DNA of 5,845 nt from an uncultured Gammaproteobacteria bacterium. Lineage in GTDB: Bacteria; Pseudomonadota; Gammaproteobacteria; Arenicellales; UBA868. The translations under genes were made by a program, and so were the position numbers. The notes under the pieces are model-generated. The model ran no database searches and was not told the origin of the DNA. It worked only from the letters and a program-made list of their open reading frames with translations. Location of the stretch: NCBI GenBank assembly GCA_913051905.1, contig CAJXBY010000165.1:1-5845 (forward strand). The letters are read 5' to 3'. Shown here piece by piece: positions 5,248 through 5,845 of the stretch (position 1 is the first letter of the stretch; each line of letters begins with the position of its first letter).

Positions 5248-5845
5248 ATGACCGACAGGGCTAACACCTTTCGGAAAGCCGCAGGCACCCTGCCGGAGCC
5301 GTTACGGCCTCTGGTGGAGCACCATCTGTATCAACTCGCCGATCGAAACCCCACCCTATTTGAATCGATCACCAGCAACGATGTGACTTCGAATCTGCTC
5401 ACGCTGTTGGTGCGAGTTGTGGCCAGCAGCGATTTTGTCGCCAGGGTCCTGTCCGGTGTTCCTGAATTCCTGGATGAAATTCTCGCAACAGGCGGTCTGC
5501 TCCCACCCCGAAAAATGGGCGAGATTCGACATTCGGTCGAAGAGGCCGGTCGTCTGGCGACAGACCGCGAGAGCTTAGGGCGGGCGCTTCGCACCCTGCG
5601 CCAGAAAGAAATCGCGCGGATCGGCTGGCGCGATCTCATTGGTGCTGCACCTTTGAAAGAAGTGGTCGCGACCCTGTCAGAACTGGCTGACGCCGCAATC
5701 AGCGCAGCGCTTGACTGTGCGCATCGTGAGGTCGCCGAGCGGCATGGCGAACCGCTCGACTATGACAGCGATGTACCGATTCGAATGACCGTGCTGGGAC
5801 TGGGAAAACTGGGTGGCCGGGAACTCAATCTGTCCTCGGATGTCG
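5248..5845 (+). CDS. glnE: Glutamine synthetase adenylyltransferase/adenylyl-removing enzyme, N-terminal part
   Basis: GlnE attaches AMP to, and removes it from, glutamine synthetase according to nitrogen status signalled by the PII protein. Only the first 199 codons are present; the full enzyme is about 950 residues in E. coli. The segment has the usual helical N-terminus with the conserved stretch RQKEIARIGWRDL (118-130), then enters the first nucleotidyltransferase domain (adenylyl-removing half) with LGLGKLGGRELNLSSDV (183-199). The window ends on the first base of the next codon, expected to encode the second aspartate of the metal-binding SDxD motif. ATG 5248 is the first standard start after an in-frame stop at 5218-5220; its ribosome binding site is poor. 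The gene lies 66 bases after the dehydrogenase on the same strand. Confidence 0.95.
   Translation, partial: MTDRANTFRKAAGTLPEPLRPLVEHHLYQLADRNPTLFESITSNDVTSNLLTLLVRVVASSDFVARVLSGVPEFLDEILATGGLLPPRKMGEIRHSVEEAGRLATDRESLGRALRTLRQKEIARIGWRDLIGAAPLKEVVATLSELADAAISAALDCAHREVAERHGEPLDYDSDVPIRMTVLGLGKLGGRELNLSSDV

Noticed and set aside
5331..5639. 102-residue open frame on the minus strand
   Set aside because: It lies entirely opposite glnE, is rich in Arg and Ser with no family motif, and is a shadow of the glnE coding frame.

Overview
The window looks like chromosome of a gammaproteobacterium. The ferrochelatase (motif GILLANLGTPDAP), the AroE-type shikimate dehydrogenase and the N-terminus of GlnE all read like gammaproteobacterial housekeeping proteins. 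The DNA is moderately GC-rich by eye, and I see no insertion sequence, tRNA, rRNA or CRISPR array. The exact lineage cannot be fixed from the sequence alone.

Layout, left to right. (1) Positions 1-112 are the C-terminal tail of a very basic Lys/Ala-rich protein, built on a perfect 45-bp tandem repeat and followed by a strong intrinsic terminator at 168-195. (2) On the minus strand, 277-765 encodes a small uncharacterised membrane-anchored protein that converges on that terminator. (3) It diverges from hemH (ferrochelatase, plus strand, up to 1907). The gap between them holds one promoter candidate in each direction. (4) hemH converges on aroE (minus strand, 1988-2836). (5) aroE diverges from a two-gene hydroxyproline catabolic unit on the plus strand: a 4-hydroxyproline 2-epimerase (2987-3931) and a FAD-dependent D-amino-acid (probably D-hydroxyproline) dehydrogenase (3931-5181), joined by a TGATG stop/start overlap. 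(6) After a 66-bp gap comes the start of glnE (glutamine synthetase adenylyltransferase), cut off by the window edge just before the end of its first nucleotidyltransferase motif.

The epimerase would convert trans-4-hydroxy-L-proline to cis-4-hydroxy-D-proline, and the flavoprotein would oxidise that to the cyclic imine pyrroline-4-hydroxy-2-carboxylate. The later enzymes (deaminase and 2-oxoglutarate semialdehyde dehydrogenase) and any dedicated transporter or regulator are not in the window.

The most notable unexplained structure is a near-perfect 28-bp palindrome (12 of 14 pairs match) at 2891-2918. It covers the predicted -10 element and start point of the hydroxyproline operon and lies just downstream of the predicted aroE start point. 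It looks like an operator for a dimeric regulator encoded elsewhere, although an RNA hairpin in the aroE leader is an alternative. I found no clear sign of a wholly new system.
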